A stretch of 64,000 bases of DNA, from NCBI GenBank assembly GCA_937899415.1, contig CALBPI010000059.1, positions 79,992-143,991 on the forward strand, in the 5' to 3' direction. Shown one piece after another: positions 30,722 to 39,373 of this stretch; within the stretch, counting starts at the first letter, position 1, and each line of letters begins with the position of its first letter. Under the pieces are notes generated by a model. The model was not told where the DNA came from, did no database searches, and was given only the letters and a program-made list of their open reading frames with translations. Origin of the DNA: an uncultured Gammaproteobacteria bacterium. Its GTDB lineage: Bacteria; Pseudomonadota; Gammaproteobacteria; Steroidobacterales; Woeseiaceae. The translations under genes and the position numbers were made by a program.

Positions 30722-32053
30722 TCAGCCTCCGTCCTTGTGCAGGATGGAAAAGAAAAACCCGTCGCCGTCATCGCCGCCGGGCAAGCGCTGGAGGCCCAGC
30801 GACTCGGTTCGCATTACACCGTTTATGTTGCCAACGCGCAACTCGTTATTCCCGCGTACACCCGCCTGTTTGTCGCAGAAAGCGGACACCACATTGTGAT
30901 TCTCGATGCGAAAAATCGAGCATGTTGCATAAACCAAACAACCACCTGGCGCCAGCAGCGGCCACAGCCCCTGCAGCAAATCGCTTTGCCGGCGGGCAAA
31001 TGCTTCGAGGTCATCGCGACGCCGCAACACCTTGATGTCGGGGTGGCGCCGCACGACTCCCGACCCCGAACACGGGGCGTCAATGAGGATGCGGTCAAAC
31101 GGCTTGCCGTCCCACCAATCGTCGGGCCGGCCGGCGTCGGCCGCGACGCATTGCGCGACATAATCGAGCCGGTCCAGGGTTTCACGGACGCGCGCAAGAC
31201 GGTCTGCATCGCTGTCGAGCGCCACGAGATCAAGCGCACCGCCGGCGCACTCGAGCAGGTGGCCTGTCTTGCCGCCGGGTGCGGCACAGGCGTCCAGCAC
31301 ACGCATGCCGGGCGCCACATCGACGGCCGCCGCAACAGCTTGTGCGGCCACGTCCTGGACGGACACGGCGCCAGCATCGAAGCCCGGCAGTCGGGTCACA
31401 GGAACCGGCGCGTGCAGCCGCAGCGCCGACGGGCAGTCAGGCGACGGGCTCGACTCGAGCCCGAGCGCCTCGAGCTCTGCCGTGTAGGCCTCGCGTGTCG
31501 TCCGGTCAAGATTGACCCGCAGCCACATGGGCGCGCGCGCATTTCCGGCGGCCAGCACGTCGTCTGCGTCGTCGGGCCAGTCCGCAGCCACAACCTCGAC
31601 GAACCAGTCGGGGTAGTTGTGGCGTACGGATCGCGAGTCACTCAGCGCTGCGATGAGCGTTTCGCGTTCGCGGCCGAATCGACGAAGCACGGCATTCACA
31701 AGGCCTTTGAGCCGCGACTTGCCGAGCGCCACACAGGCGTTGACGGCCTCTGCGACGGCGGCATGCGCGGGTGTGTCGTGTTGCCAGCGATCGAGCAGAG
31801 CGGCCATGAGCAGCGCGTGCACCAGCGACTCACGCTTCGGCAGCGGTCGGTCGAGCAGTTGATCCAGCAGGCCATCGAGCTGGCGGTAGTAGCGCAAGGC
31901 ACCGTACGCGAGTGCCGCCGCAAGCGGCCGTGCCGACTCCGTCAGGTCACTCGTGGCCTGGGCCAGGCTGTCATCCAGCGAACGACCGTGGCGGCGAACG
32001 CCGTCAATGGCGCGTGCCGCGGCGGCGCGTGCCGCAGCAGAACTCGCGGTCAC
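30722..32053 (-). CDS. rsmB: 16S rRNA (cytosine-967-C5)-methyltransferase
   Basis: RsmB methylates C967 of 16S rRNA. The GTG start at 32053, which overlaps the fmt stop as GTGA, gives 443 residues (E. coli 429). The N-terminal third is a NusB-like RNA-binding domain (AARAIDGVRRHGRSLDDSL through LVNAVLRRF), followed by the methyltransferase domain with the SAM motif LDACAAPGGKTGHLLE, the DAPCSGSGVVRRHPDIK motif and the catalytic ATCSIFRIEN. Sequence upstream of the GTG up to 32356 is antisense-like and belongs to fmt in another frame. Confidence 0.96.
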   Translation of the reverse strand: MTASSAAARAAAARAIDGVRRHGRSLDDSLAQATSDLTESARPLAAALAYGALRYYRQLDGLLDQLLDRPLPKRESLVHALLMAALLDRWQHDTPAHAAVAEAVNACVALGKSRLKGLVNAVLRRFGRERETLIAALSDSRSVRHNYPDWFVEVVAADWPDDADDVLAAGNARAPMWLRVNLDRTTREAYTAELEALGLESSPSPDCPSALRLHAPVPVTRLPGFDAGAVSVQDVAAQAVAAAVDVAPGMRVLDACAAPGGKTGHLLECAGGALDLVALDSDADRLARVRETLDRLDYVAQCVAADAGRPDDWWDGKPFDRILIDAPCSGSGVVRRHPDIKVLRRRDDLEAFARRQSDLLQGLWPLLAPGGCLVYATCSIFRIENHNVVSAFCDKQAGVRGNNELRVGNINGVMRTESLGLQRLPGGDDGDGFFFSILHKDGG

Positions 32054-32997
32054 GGCGCGTCGCCGAGACGTTCGCCTGCGAGCGCCTGTTGACGCGATAG
32101 CGCCTCGGGTGTGATGCGTCCGCGACCTGGGCGCTGCACTTCGGTCACACAGACGACGCCCTCGCCTGCAGCAACGTACATGCCGCTGTCGTCGACGGAC
32201 AGCACCGTGCCCGGTGCGGCATCGTTCGCGTCGACATCGGCGGCAAGCCGAGAACGCCAAAGCTTGAGCGGCTCGTCGCCGAGCGTGGCCACGCATCCCG
32301 GGTAGGGATTGAAAGCACGAATCCTGCGGTCGATGTCTTCGGCCGGCCACTCCCATTCAATGCGGCCGTCGTCACGTGACAATTTGCGGGCGTAGGTAGC
32401 AAGCGTGTCGTCCTGCATCTGAGCATCGCGCTCGCCCGCGAGGATCGGACCGAGTTCCTGCACGAGCAGGTCACCGCCCAGCTGCGCGAGCCGGTTGTGC
32501 AGCTCAACGGCGGTTTCGCGGGACTCGATGGGCGTCGCCTGGCTGGCCAGCACCGGGCCCGTATCCAGCCCGGCCTCCATCTGCATGAGGCAGACGCCGG
32601 ACTGCGCGTCGCCCGAGGCGATGGCCCAGGGGATCGGTGCGGCACCACGCCAGCGGGGCAATAGCGACGCATGCACGTTGAGGCAGCCCGCGCGCGGCGC
32701 GTCGAGTACGGCCTGCGGCAGGATGAGGCCGTAGGCTGCAACGATGAGCGTATCGAGCTCAGCAAGGCCCAATGGATCGACGGTCTCTGCGCGTTTGAGC
32801 GACACGGGTTGCTCGACGCGCAGACCCTCATCGAGGGCCAGCGTCTTCACGGGGCTTGCTGTCAGTTTGCGGCCGCGACCGGCGGGGCGATCGGGTTGCG
32901 TGAGCACGAGCTCAGGCCGGTAACCCGCTGCAAGCAAGTGACGCAGGATGGTTGCGGCGAATTCAGGCGTGCCCGCGAAGCCCAGGCGCAGGCCCAA
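32050..32997 (-). CDS. fmt: Methionyl-tRNA formyltransferase
   Basis: Formylates the initiator Met-tRNA. The TTG at 32997, one base after the def stop, gives 315 residues, the same length as E. coli Fmt, and starts MGLRLGFAGTPEFAATILRHLL, the family N-terminus. The catalytic region NVHASLLPRWRGAAPIPWAI and the QMEAGLDTGPVL motif are intact, and the C-terminal OB-fold (PGTVLSVDDSGMYVAAGEGVVCVTEVQRPG) is present. Upstream codons to 33102 lie over def and are not part of it. An ATG is absent, so TTG is a deduction from alignment. Confidence 0.95.
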   Translation of the reverse strand: MGLRLGFAGTPEFAATILRHLLAAGYRPELVLTQPDRPAGRGRKLTASPVKTLALDEGLRVEQPVSLKRAETVDPLGLAELDTLIVAAYGLILPQAVLDAPRAGCLNVHASLLPRWRGAAPIPWAIASGDAQSGVCLMQMEAGLDTGPVLASQATPIESRETAVELHNRLAQLGGDLLVQELGPILAGERDAQMQDDTLATYARKLSRDDGRIEWEWPAEDIDRRIRAFNPYPGCVATLGDEPLKLWRSRLAADVDANDAAPGTVLSVDDSGMYVAAGEGVVCVTEVQRPGRGRITPEALSRQQALAGERLGDAP

Positions 32998-32998
32998 G

Positions 32999-33532
32999 TC
33001 AGTGTCCGGCAGCTTGGGCCTCGGGCTCGGACTGGCGCTGCTTCTGGTCCTTGAGCAGCCGCTTCCGGATGCGCTGACGCTTAAGCTGCGACAGGTAGTC
33101 AACGAACAGCTTGCCGTCGAGGTGGTCGATTTCGTGCTGGATGCACACGGCCAGCAGGCCGTCGGTCTCGAGCGTCTGCTCGTTGCCGTCGCGGTCGAGG
33201 AAGCGGACGACGATCGAATCGGCCCGCGCCACCTTCTCGTAGTACCCGGGCACCGACAGGCAGCCCTCTTCCATGACCTCGACGCCGTCTTTGCTCAGAA
33301 TCTCGGGGTTCACGAGCGCCAGCGGCTGGGATTTGTCCTCAGACACGTCCGTCACCAGCACGCGCCGGTGCACGTCGACCTGCGTGGCCGCCAGCCCGAT
33401 GCCCGGGGCCGCGTACATCGTCTCTAGCAGGTTATCGATGAGCGTACGGATTTCGTCGTCGACCTCAGCGACGGGTGTCGCCTTGGTGCGCAGACGGGGG
33501 TCCGGGAATTCGAGGATCTTGAGCAGGGCCAT
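32999..33532 (-). CDS. def: Peptide deformylase
   Basis: Removes the N-formyl group from nascent proteins, the counterpart of Fmt. The ATG at 33532 gives 177 residues starting [15 protein letters not shown]. All three motifs are present: GIGLAATQ (44-51), EGCLSVP with metal ligand Cys91, and QHEIDHLDG with His133, Glu134 and His137. The C-terminus has an extra basic then Glu/Ala-rich tail. It is the first gene of the operon def-fmt-rsmB-DUF4390-ntrY-ntrX-ACT; a TATAAG at 33596-33601 (minus strand) is a candidate -10. Confidence 0.97.
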   Translation of the reverse strand: MALLKILEFPDPRLRTKATPVAEVDDEIRTLIDNLLETMYAAPGIGLAATQVDVHRRVLVTDVSEDKSQPLALVNPEILSKDGVEVMEEGCLSVPGYYEKVARADSIVVRFLDRDGNEQTLETDGLLAVCIQHEIDHLDGKLFVDYLSQLKRQRIRKRLLKDQKQRQSEPEAQAAGH

Positions 33533-33722
33533 GATTACCGTTCCGGGGCCTGTGGCGGGCCAGGGGCCCAGCCCGTGCCAGCGTTCACAGTTCCCCTTAT
33601 AAAAGAGGTGTAAAGTTTTGACTTGACACGGGACGATGCACACAATGCCTGCCCATTGGGGGCGGAAAAACCGTCCGGGGGCCATATTGTGACGCACTTG
33701 GCAGTTAGTGCACCGCCACGCC

Positions 33723-33737
33723 GTCATAGTATATGAC
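33723..33737. promoter_or_regulatory. Perfect 15-base palindrome upstream of the LysM lipoprotein gene
   Basis: GTCATA-GTA-TATGAC, perfect arms, in the 256-base divergent gap between def and the LysM gene. It sits next to AT-rich sequence including TATAAG (33741-33746) that could be a plus-strand -10 element, a position suited to a repressor operator. No known regulator can be named from this sequence. Confidence 0.4.
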
Positions 33738-33788
33738 AAATATAAGGCCCTTCAGGCCATTCACAACCCGTACGGAGTCTGCTCGATC

Positions 33789-34976
33789 ATGCTTCCGAGA
33801 GCGCACACCCGCACAGCGAAGCTGGCCCTGGCCGGCGCGCTGGCTGCACTGACTGCCGGCTGCAGTCTGAATCCCTTCGGCGGTTCCGACGAGGAGCCCG
33901 TGCCCGTGACCCGTGCCGGTCAGGAGGCCACGCAGCCCGTTTCGATCGCGCGCTCGTCGCGCCAGCCCGTCCAGTCGGGCCCGATCATCACGACGACCGA
34001 GGAAGTCCCGATCGCGGACAACGCGCCGGACACCTACATCGTCAAGCGTGGCGACACGCTCTGGGACATCTCGGCGATGTTCCTGCGCGACCCGTGGTTC
34101 TGGCCCGAAATCTGGCAGGTGAACCCGCAGGTCGAGAACCCGCACCTCATTTTCCCCGGTGACCGCCTGTCGCTCATCTATGTCGACGGCCGGCCCCAGC
34201 TCATCCTCGAGCGCGGCTCGAGCATGGCGCGTATGTCTCCGGGTGTCCGCGTGATTCCGCTCGAAGACGCGATCACGACGATCCCCTACGAACAGATTGC
34301 TGCGTTCCTGACGCGCGCCGCCGTGCTTGAGCGGGAACAGGTCGATGGCCTGCCCTACGTGCTCAAGTCGCGCGGTGACCACCTGATCTCAAGTGCGGGC
34401 GTCTCGCTGTACGCCCGCGGCGACATCGACGGTATCGGCGCCCGCTACAGCGTCGTGCACATCGGCGGTCCGCTGCGCGACCCCGACGACAACAAAGTCG
34501 TGGGTTACGAAGCGCTCTACGTGGGTGACGGCACCGTCCGCCGCGAAGGTGACCCGTCGACGCTGTTCATCAACCAGTCGTCGCGCGAGATCCTGAACGG
34601 TGACCGCCTGCTGAGCCAGGACGTGGTGATCCCGCTCAACTTCTTCCCGAAAGCACCGGCCCGCCAGGTCGACGGCCGCATCATTTCGGTGGTCGATGGC
34701 GTATCGCGCATCGGTCAGTTCCAGGTCGTGGTCATCAACCGCGGCGAACGCGACGGCCTCGCAACAGGCGACGTCCTCGACGTCGAACGCGCGGGTGATG
34801 TCGTGCTCGACTACTTCTCGGATAACAAGCTGATTGGCGCGGAAAGCGTGCAGTTGCCGTCTGAAAAGTCGGGTAACCTGATGCTGTTTAAAACCTATGA
34901 CCGCATCGCCTACGGCCTGATCATGACGGCGCAGAGCGACATTCGCGTCGGCGACCTCGTCACGAACCCGGAGTAA
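33789..34976 (+). CDS. LysM peptidoglycan-binding lipoprotein
   Basis: A 395-residue protein with a lipoprotein signal (lipobox LTAGC, Cys25) and a LysM domain at about residues 82-132 (TYIVKRGDTLWDISAMFLRDPWFWPEIWQVNP), which binds peptidoglycan glycan strands. The remaining 250 residues form a conserved domain (GDHLISSAGVSLYARGD, GEKDGLATGDVLDV-like segments) seen in the LysM proteins always found upstream of dprA in gammaproteobacteria; its function is unknown. The ATG at 33789 was chosen because of the signal peptide; codons before it run through the palindromic operator region. Confidence 0.92.
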   Translation: MLPRAHTRTAKLALAGALAALTAGCSLNPFGGSDEEPVPVTRAGQEATQPVSIARSSRQPVQSGPIITTTEEVPIADNAPDTYIVKRGDTLWDISAMFLRDPWFWPEIWQVNPQVENPHLIFPGDRLSLIYVDGRPQLILERGSSMARMSPGVRVIPLEDAITTIPYEQIAAFLTRAAVLEREQVDGLPYVLKSRGDHLISSAGVSLYARGDIDGIGARYSVVHIGGPLRDPDDNKVVGYEALYVGDGTVRREGDPSTLFINQSSREILNGDRLLSQDVVIPLNFFPKAPARQVDGRIISVVDGVSRIGQFQVVVINRGERDGLATGDVLDVERAGDVVLDYFSDNKLIGAESVQLPSEKSGNLMLFKTYDRIAYGLIMTAQSDIRVGDLVTNPE

Positions 34977-35012
34977 ATCCAGAGTCATTCGCGACGAATC
35001 TGTCGCGACGCG

Positions 35013-35033
35013 GGCGCCCTTCACGGGCGCCTT
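35013..35033 (+). terminator. Possible terminator after the LysM gene
   Basis: Stem GGCGCCC (35013-35019) pairs with GGGCGCC (35025-35031) over a 5-base loop, followed by TTGTCGTTT, a poor U-tract. A second hairpin TCGCGAC/GTCGCGA lies just before it (34989-35008). Attenuation or partial read-through to dprA is possible. Confidence 0.45.
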
Positions 35034-35085
35034 GTCGTTTGTACCCGACCGTGCCGCTGTCTGTTGCGGCACGCGGGTAAGAGAC

Positions 35086-36219
35086 ATGTCCGACCCACAA
35101 CCGGCCACCGCCGACACCGGCAGCGACGAATGGCTGCGCTTGATTTGCGCCGACCTTGGCAATGCTGCGCGCTCGAAACTGCTCAGCGCACTCGGCGCAC
35201 CCGAGCACATTCTGAGCGCCAGCCCGGCGACGTTGCGCGGGGCCGGCGCCCAACCTGCTGATCTCGATGCCCTGTCGCAGATCGACGATGTCCGCGTTCG
35301 CAACGCAACCGCCTGGCTCGCAGCACCCAATCACCACCTGCTGACCTGCAACGGACCATTCTGGCCCGAAGCGCTTCGCAACATCCCGGACGCACCCGTG
35401 GCGCTGTTTGTCGACGGCGACCCGGGCCTGCTGGCCATGCCCGCGCTAGCCATCGTCGGCAGCCGCAACCCGACGCCGCAAGGTGCAGACAACGCACAAC
35501 AGTTCGCGCGCTATCTCGCAGGACACGGCCTCGCCATCGTCAGTGGTCTTGCGACAGGCATCGATGCGAGCGCCCACCGCGGCGCGCTCGCAGCCAACGG
35601 CGCCACCGTCGCCGTGCTGGGCACGGGCATCGACCAGTGCTATCCCCCGGCCAATCGAGACTTGCAGACCGAGATCGCTCGTGCCGGTTGCGTGGTCAGC
35701 GAATACGCGCCGGGTCGCCCCGCCGTCGCCGGACAGTTTCCAGCCCGCAATCGCATCATCAGCGGGCTGGCGCTCGGCACGCTCGTCGTCGAGGCGACGC
35801 GCCGTTCGGGCTCTTTGATCACTGCCCGACTGGCCGGTGAGCAGGGCCGCTCGGTGTTCGCGATCCCGGGCTCGATCCACAACCCACTGTCCCGTGGGTG
35901 CCATCAGTTGATTCGACAAGGCGCGCTGCTTGTGGAGTCAGCGGATGACATATTCTCGGACATCGGTCCGCGCCTGAGCCAGGTGTCGGCCGCCGCGAAG
36001 AACGCCCCCGGGAAGCCAGAAAGCAAGGCGGATCAGGCACCTGACGCAGACTACCAGCGCGTACTCGACGCTCTGGGCTGGGACCCGCAGGGCATTGATA
36101 TCCTGGCTGAACGGACTGCATTGACGCCTGCAGAGCTTTCCTCCATGCTCCTGATCATGGAGCTGGACGGCCTGGTCGCAAAGGCGCCAGGCGGCGGCTA
36201 CATCCGCGGCAGGCGTTGA
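35086..36219 (+). CDS. dprA: DNA processing protein DprA (Smf)
   Basis: Binds single-stranded DNA and loads RecA during natural transformation; widespread also in non-competent bacteria. The ATG at 35086 gives 377 residues. The Rossmann-like core is intact: AIVGSRNPTPQGADNAQQFARYLA, GLAIVSGLATGIDASAHRGAL, ATVAVLGTGIDQCYPPANR and GTLVVEATRRSGSLITARLAGEQGRSVFAIPGS. The C-terminal winged helix (ILAERTALTPAELSSMLLIMELDGLV) is present. The next gene, smg, follows after 9 bases. Confidence 0.96.
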   Translation: MSDPQPATADTGSDEWLRLICADLGNAARSKLLSALGAPEHILSASPATLRGAGAQPADLDALSQIDDVRVRNATAWLAAPNHHLLTCNGPFWPEALRNIPDAPVALFVDGDPGLLAMPALAIVGSRNPTPQGADNAQQFARYLAGHGLAIVSGLATGIDASAHRGALAANGATVAVLGTGIDQCYPPANRDLQTEIARAGCVVSEYAPGRPAVAGQFPARNRIISGLALGTLVVEATRRSGSLITARLAGEQGRSVFAIPGSIHNPLSRGCHQLIRQGALLVESADDIFSDIGPRLSQVSAAAKNAPGKPESKADQAPDADYQRVLDALGWDPQGIDILAERTALTPAELSSMLLIMELDGLVAKAPGGGYIRGRR

Positions 36220-36228
36220 GGACAAGCC

Positions 36229-36705
36229 ATGAAAGAGAACGTGCTCGACGTACTCATGTACCTGTTCGAGACCTACGTTGACGCGGAAGATCAGGCCGAT
36301 TCTGACGAGGCCGAACTGCGCGAAGAACTCTCTCGCGCCGGATTCCACGACACCGAAATCGAACACGCCCTGAGCTGGCTCGACGGCTTATCGGCCAACA
36401 ACGACCTCATTTCGCACAACGCACAGACAGAGCGTGGCACCCGGGTCTTCACCGATCTCGAGTGCGCACGCATCGACGTAGATGGCCGAGGCTACTTGCT
36501 GTACCTGGAACAAATCGGCATCCTCCTGCCCGAGCAACGCGAGCTGGTCGTAGACCGACTGCTGGCACTCGAGGCCCCCGAGATCGACATTGAGCAGATC
36601 AAATGGGTGGTCATGATGGTGCTGTTCAGTCAGCCCGGTCAGGAACAGGCGTTTTCGCGCATGGAAGACCTCGTGTTCGAGGAATGCGAAGGCGCGCTGC
36701 ACTGA
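36229..36705 (+). CDS. smg: Smg protein (DUF494)
   Basis: A 158-residue acidic protein of the Smg/DUF494 family (MKENVLDVLMYLFETYVDA at the N-terminus, then IEHALSWLDGL), found between dprA and topA in most gammaproteobacteria. Its function is not established. A GAGGACAA sequence ahead of the ATG serves as ribosome-binding site. Nothing unusual. Confidence 0.95.
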   Translation: MKENVLDVLMYLFETYVDAEDQADSDEAELREELSRAGFHDTEIEHALSWLDGLSANNDLISHNAQTERGTRVFTDLECARIDVDGRGYLLYLEQIGILLPEQRELVVDRLLALEAPEIDIEQIKWVVMMVLFSQPGQEQAFSRMEDLVFEECEGALH

Positions 36706-36798
36706 TCACTGCGCCAGTCACGGCGTCACCAAAGACAACCATGGGTCCCGCACCGCTTCTGCGGAAGCTTGCGGGTGTCCCGAAACCTGACGGACGAC

Positions 36799-39291
36799 AT
36801 GTCACAAAACCTCGTCATCGTTGAATCGCCGGCCAAGGCCAAGACCATCGAGAAATACCTGGGCAAGGATTTCTCGGTGCTGGCGTCCTATGGCCACGTC
36901 CGCGACCTGATCCCCAAGGAAGGCGCCGTTGACCCCACGCACGGCTACCGGATGGACTACCAGGTCATCGACCGCAACGAAAAACATGTCAACGCGATTG
37001 TGCGCGCACTCAAGAAGGCCGACGCGCTGTACCTCGCGACTGACCCCGACCGCGAGGGCGAGGCCATTTCGTGGCACTTGTACGAGTTGCTGCGCGAGCG
37101 TGGCGTGCTCGACACCAAGCCCGTGCACCGCATCGTCTTCTACGAGATCACCAAGCAGGCCGTGAAGGACGCCATCGAGCAACCGCGGCCGCTGTCCAAT
37201 GAACTCGTCAACGCGCAGCAGGCGCGTCGCGCGCTCGACTACCTCGTGGGCTTCAACCTGTCGCCGCTGCTGTGGCGCAAAGTGCAGCCCGGCCTGTCCG
37301 CCGGTCGCGTGCAAAGCCCGGCGCTGCGCATGATCGTGGAGCGCGAACTCGAGATCGAGGCGTTCAAGCCGCGTGAATACTGGACACTCGAAGCCGACGT
37401 CACGCGTTCCGAGCAGCCGTTCATGGCGCGTCTTACAGAATACGCGGGCGAGAAAGTCGAGCAGTTCTCCTTTGAGAACGAAACGACAGCCACGGCCGCG
37501 CAGCAGGCGCTGATCAACGCTGCGGGCGGCAAGCTGCACGTCACCTCGATTACGCGCAAGCAGCGTCGCCGTAATCCGGCCGCACCGTTCACAACATCGA
37601 CGCTGCAGCAGGAAGCCTCGCGCAAGCTCGGCTTCAACACGCAACGCACAATGCGCACGGCGCAGAAGCTCTATGAGGGTATCGAGATCCCGGGCGAAGG
37701 CACCGTGGGCCTCATCACCTACATGCGTACGGACTCGACCTCGATTGCGCAGGTCGCCATCGATGAGATCCGCGAGGTCATCGTCGAACGCTTCGGGCGC
37801 GACAACCTTCCGGAGCAGCAGCGCGAGTACAAGACAAAGTCCAAGAACGCACAGGAAGCGCACGAGGCCATTCGCACCACGTCGTCCATGCGCCATCCCG
37901 ACGACCTCAAGAGCTCGCTCGAGGAAGATCAGTACAAGCTCTACAACCTGATCTGGCAGCGCAGCATCGCCTCGCAGATGGTGCCCGCTGTGTTCGACAC
38001 AGTTGCCGCCGACCTGGCGCCCGGCACCGCCGACGGCGAGCTGGCCGCGACGGGTCGCTTCCGCGCCAACGGTTCCATCCTCGTGCACCCGGGATTCATG
38101 GCCGTCTACAAGGAAGGCCGTGACGACAAGAAGGGCAACGACGACAACGACCGCCGCCTGCCCGAGATGGACGAAGGCGACATCATTGAGCTCACTGAGC
38201 TGCGTGCCGACCAGCACTTCACGGAGCCACCGCCGCGCTACTCGGAAGCGAGCCTCGTCAAAACGCTCGAGGAATACGGCATCGGCCGCCCGTCGACCTA
38301 CGCGAGCATTATCTCGACACTCAAAAACCGCGAGTACGTCGAAATGGACGGCAAGCGTTTCATCCCGACGGATGTGGGCCGCATCGTCAACGGCTTCCTG
38401 ACCGACCACTTCACGCAGTACGTGGACTACGAATTCACGGCACGCATGGAAGACGACCTGGACGCCGTCTCGCGCGGCGACCGTGACTGGGTGCCGCTGC
38501 TCGATGAGTTCTGGCAGCCGTTTTCGCAGCAGGTCGAAGAGAAAGACAAATCGGTCACGCGCGAGCAGGTCGCACAGGCACGCGAGCTCGGCACCGACCC
38601 GAAATCGGGCAAGCCCGTGATCGTGCGCATGGGCCGCTTCGGTCCCTTTGTACAGATCGGCAGCAAGGACGACGAAGAGAAGCCCAAGTTCGCCGGCTTG
38701 CGCCCTGGCCAGAAGATGGGCGACATCGACCTCGAAGCCGCGCTCGAGCTGTTCAAGCTGCCGCGCAAACTCGGCGAAACGCCCGAGGGCGAACCCGTCT
38801 CCGCGAGCGTTGGCCGGTTTGGGCCGTACGTGCGCTACGGCGACAAGTTTGTCTCCATTCGCGGCGACGATGATCCCTACACAATCACGCTCGAACGCGC
38901 GCTCGAAGTGATCGCCGAGAAGAAGATCGCCGACGCCAACCGGCTCATCCTCGATTTCCCGGACGTGGGCATCCAGGTACTCAACGGCCGCTATGGTCCC
39001 TACATCACCAACAAGCAGAAAAACGCCAAGGTGCCCAAGGACCGCGATCCGAAGTCGCTGACGCAGGAAGAATGCGAAGCCCTCATTGCCGCCGCACCCG
39101 AACGCGGGCGCCGGGGCAAGAAAAAAGCCGCCAAGAAGACGGCTGAGAAAAAGGCGCCTGCAAAGAAGGCCGCGAAGAAAAAGACGACCAAGAAGAAAAC
39201 CAAGAAAAAAGCCGCCAAAAAGAAAGTGACCAAGAAAAAGACCACCAAGAAAAAGGTGGCCAAGAAGAAAACGGGCACAGACGACGCCTAA
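36799..39291 (+). CDS. topA: DNA topoisomerase I with lysine-rich tail
   Basis: Type IA topoisomerase relaxing negative supercoils. The ATG at 36799 gives 830 residues: TOPRIM domain (NLVIVESPAKAKTIEKYLG, DPDREGEAISWH), active-site Tyr308 in LITYMRTDSTS, and the IGRPSTYASIISTL motif. After the core it does not carry the zinc-ribbon repeats of E. coli TopA. Instead there are GRFGPFVQIG, GRFGPYVRYG and GRYGPYITN repeats (TopA C-terminal repeat type) and a lysine-rich tail (about residues 770-830) of AAKK/TTKKK-like repeats, which likely binds DNA. Confidence 0.97.
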   Translation: MSQNLVIVESPAKAKTIEKYLGKDFSVLASYGHVRDLIPKEGAVDPTHGYRMDYQVIDRNEKHVNAIVRALKKADALYLATDPDREGEAISWHLYELLRERGVLDTKPVHRIVFYEITKQAVKDAIEQPRPLSNELVNAQQARRALDYLVGFNLSPLLWRKVQPGLSAGRVQSPALRMIVERELEIEAFKPREYWTLEADVTRSEQPFMARLTEYAGEKVEQFSFENETTATAAQQALINAAGGKLHVTSITRKQRRRNPAAPFTTSTLQQEASRKLGFNTQRTMRTAQKLYEGIEIPGEGTVGLITYMRTDSTSIAQVAIDEIREVIVERFGRDNLPEQQREYKTKSKNAQEAHEAIRTTSSMRHPDDLKSSLEEDQYKLYNLIWQRSIASQMVPAVFDTVAADLAPGTADGELAATGRFRANGSILVHPGFMAVYKEGRDDKKGNDDNDRRLPEMDEGDIIELTELRADQHFTEPPPRYSEASLVKTLEEYGIGRPSTYASIISTLKNREYVEMDGKRFIPTDVGRIVNGFLTDHFTQYVDYEFTARMEDDLDAVSRGDRDWVPLLDEFWQPFSQQVEEKDKSVTREQVAQARELGTDPKSGKPVIVRMGRFGPFVQIGSKDDEEKPKFAGLRPGQKMGDIDLEAALELFKLPRKLGETPEGEPVSASVGRFGPYVRYGDKFVSIRGDDDPYTITLERALEVIAEKKIADANRLILDFPDVGIQVLNGRYGPYITNKQKNAKVPKDRDPKSLTQEECEALIAAAPERGRRGKKKAAKKTAEKKAPAKKAAKKKTTKKKTKKKAAKKKVTKKKTTKKKVAKKKTGTDDA

Positions 39292-39373
39292 GCGCGTCGC
39301 CGCCCGCATCCAGAGGGCGTAGAATCCGGGGTTTCCGCCGGCCGCAGGCCGGCTCGCAGAGGGAGACCCGCGA

